The translations under genes were made by a program, and so were the position numbers. Of a stretch of DNA of 6,451 bases, positions 5,574 through 6,451 are shown in pieces. Numbering within the stretch: the first letter of the stretch is position 1; every line of letters begins with the position of its first letter. This stretch comes from Dehalococcoidia bacterium UBA1141. GTDB lineage: Bacteria > Chloroflexota > Dehalococcoidia > Lucifugimonadales > UBA3495. The notes under the pieces are model-generated. The model was given only the letters and a program-made list of their open reading frames with translations. It was not told the DNA's origin and did not search any database. The stretch lies in NCBI GenBank assembly GCA_002311385.1, contig DCAE01000115.1, forward strand, positions 30,328 to 36,778, read 5' to 3'.

Positions 5574-6451
5574 TCATGATGCAACCCGCCTGATTCCCCC
5601 GCTCAACAGCCGGAAGTGGTTAATGGCTTCAGCGTTGGGAAAGGCCTGATTAGCTTTGTGGTACACCGATTTGCCCGTTCGCTCCCTGGCATCCAGCAGG
5701 ATGCCGATGATTGTGCCGCTATGGCCGATGTTAACGCCCACAGCTCCCACGTTCTCGGCAAATTCCATAACCTCGGGAAGTTGCGGCTTAAAAAGCACCG
5801 CCTGGCTGGCCCTCGAACTGATGCTTGCGCCCTGACCAATCAAGCTTGGGTCTTGCTCTCTGATGCCGGTCCTAACAAGTTTAAGAGCCTCGTCTACTTC
5901 ATCCTGTATGGACTTCCACTGGAACCGGCGGTCAACTGTATTGAACTCTACCGTGTCCACCGTGCCGCCCCAGTCCAAGGCAACAATCTCCATGGGCGGC
6001 GGCGTGCCCAAGACCTGGATTATGCTGCCCTCCCGGTGGTCCAAGAGAGCTATGCCGGGGAACATCACGCCGTCGGATGGCTCCACCGACAATGCTATGG
6101 CTGCCATGGTTTCCGGCGTGAGTTCTGTGCCCAAGGCCAAGGCGGTGGCAGCTATGGTAGCTGTTACATCGGCGCTGCTGCTACCCATGCCTTTGCTTCT
6201 TGGTATCGGGCTGTTGATTGTCAATTTGCCGGTTAATTGACCATGGCCCAGGTGGTCCAGAGTCGCCCGCATAGCCGCCGCCGATTTTGGGCAATCGCCT
6301 GGCGTATCGAGACCGTCTCCGTTCTGGGACAGATTAACGCGAGCCCGAGCGAAATAGTCGATGGGGCAGGTAACCAAAAAGTGGCTCTCGCCCATCATCC
6401 CTTGGACCAATTCGCCGCAGACACCTGGCGCTCGCACGTCGCCGAAGCCGC
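5574..6451 (-). CDS. GHMP-family kinase, probable L-threonine kinase (PduX-like), 5' end beyond the window
   Basis: The visible protein, numbered from a GTG at 6437, is 287 residues of the GHMP kinase superfamily. It shows the PduX-type N-terminus APGVCGELVQG (3-13) and TCPIDYFA (23-30), the ATP-binding motif PIPRSKGMGSSSAD (77-90), VEPSDGVMFPGIALLDHREG (118-137), and the C-terminal glycine-rich motif GVNIGHSGTIIGILLD (234-249). PduX phosphorylates L-threonine with ATP; the product feeds the aminopropanol arm of adenosylcobalamin synthesis or salvage. The SVEPSDG and GHSGT motifs fit that subfamily better than homoserine or mevalonate kinases. The frame stays open past the GTG to the window edge (codons for G-F-G-D), and no Shine-Dalgarno precedes the GTG, so the true start probably lies just outside. 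It is the most upstream minus-strand gene seen, 148 bp before the dehydrogenase. The superfamily is certain; the substrate is inferred. Confidence 0.85.
   Translation of the reverse strand, partial: GFGDVRAPGVCGELVQGMMGESHFLVTCPIDYFARARVNLSQNGDGLDTPGDCPKSAAAMRATLDHLGHGQLTGKLTINSPIPRSKGMGSSSADVTATIAATALALGTELTPETMAAIALSVEPSDGVMFPGIALLDHREGSIIQVLGTPPPMEIVALDWGGTVDTVEFNTVDRRFQWKSIQDEVDEALKLVRTGIREQDPSLIGQGASISSRASQAVLFKPQLPEVMEFAENVGAVGVNIGHSGTIIGILLDARERTGKSVYHKANQAFPNAEAINHFRLLSGGIRRVAS

Noticed and set aside
5616..6236. 206-codon open frame on the plus strand, antisense to the kinase
   Set aside because: It lies wholly opposite a kinase with clear GHMP motifs, its translation shows no family features, and I see no Shine-Dalgarno of note. 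It is a shadow frame.

Overview
The window looks like ordinary chromosome from an uncultured Chloroflexota bacterium of the Dehalococcoidia/SAR202 type. This is inferred from family resemblance: an Asp-box propeller without a signal peptide, leaderless S1C proteases, and a NarL-like regulator with an 'ADD' receiver of a kind I associate with Chloroflexota. No marker gene is present, so the taxonomy is tentative. I see no tRNA, rRNA, CRISPR array, prophage or transposase.

The layout is two blocks that converge near 1909-1924. The plus-strand block holds a six- to seven-repeat Asp-box (BNR) beta-propeller protein (55-1131) and a 204-residue protein of unknown function (1294-1908). They are separated by a 162-bp spacer that carries four tandem heptamers and a long imperfect palindrome. 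The minus-strand block reads right to left: a GHMP kinase resembling L-threonine kinase PduX (5' end beyond the window edge), a D-malate/tartrate-type decarboxylating dehydrogenase, a broken NarL/LuxR-type response regulator, an HtrA-like protease with a PDZ domain, and a second trypsin-like protease without PDZ. Dehydrogenase and regulator are 13 nt apart and the two proteases 27 nt apart, so each pair is probably co-transcribed. About 150-200 bp of repeat-bearing spacer separates the kinase from the dehydrogenase and the regulator from the proteases.

The most notable point is the regulator. Its receiver and its DNA-binding half lie in different frames. Joining them needs one added base in a G run near 4042-4045 and readthrough of a TAA at 4004-4006. 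The helix-turn-helix also has a Leu-to-Pro change at a conserved site. This looks like real decay rather than a single read error, and it sits directly upstream of the protease pair it may once have controlled.

Other points of interest are a roughly 14-bp degenerate tandem repeat just after the regulator, a short dispersed-type repeat between kinase and dehydrogenase, and overlapping 12-bp palindromes before the propeller gene. I do not see a clear new multi-gene system. The candidate unit worth comparative study is the regulator plus two leaderless serine proteases.
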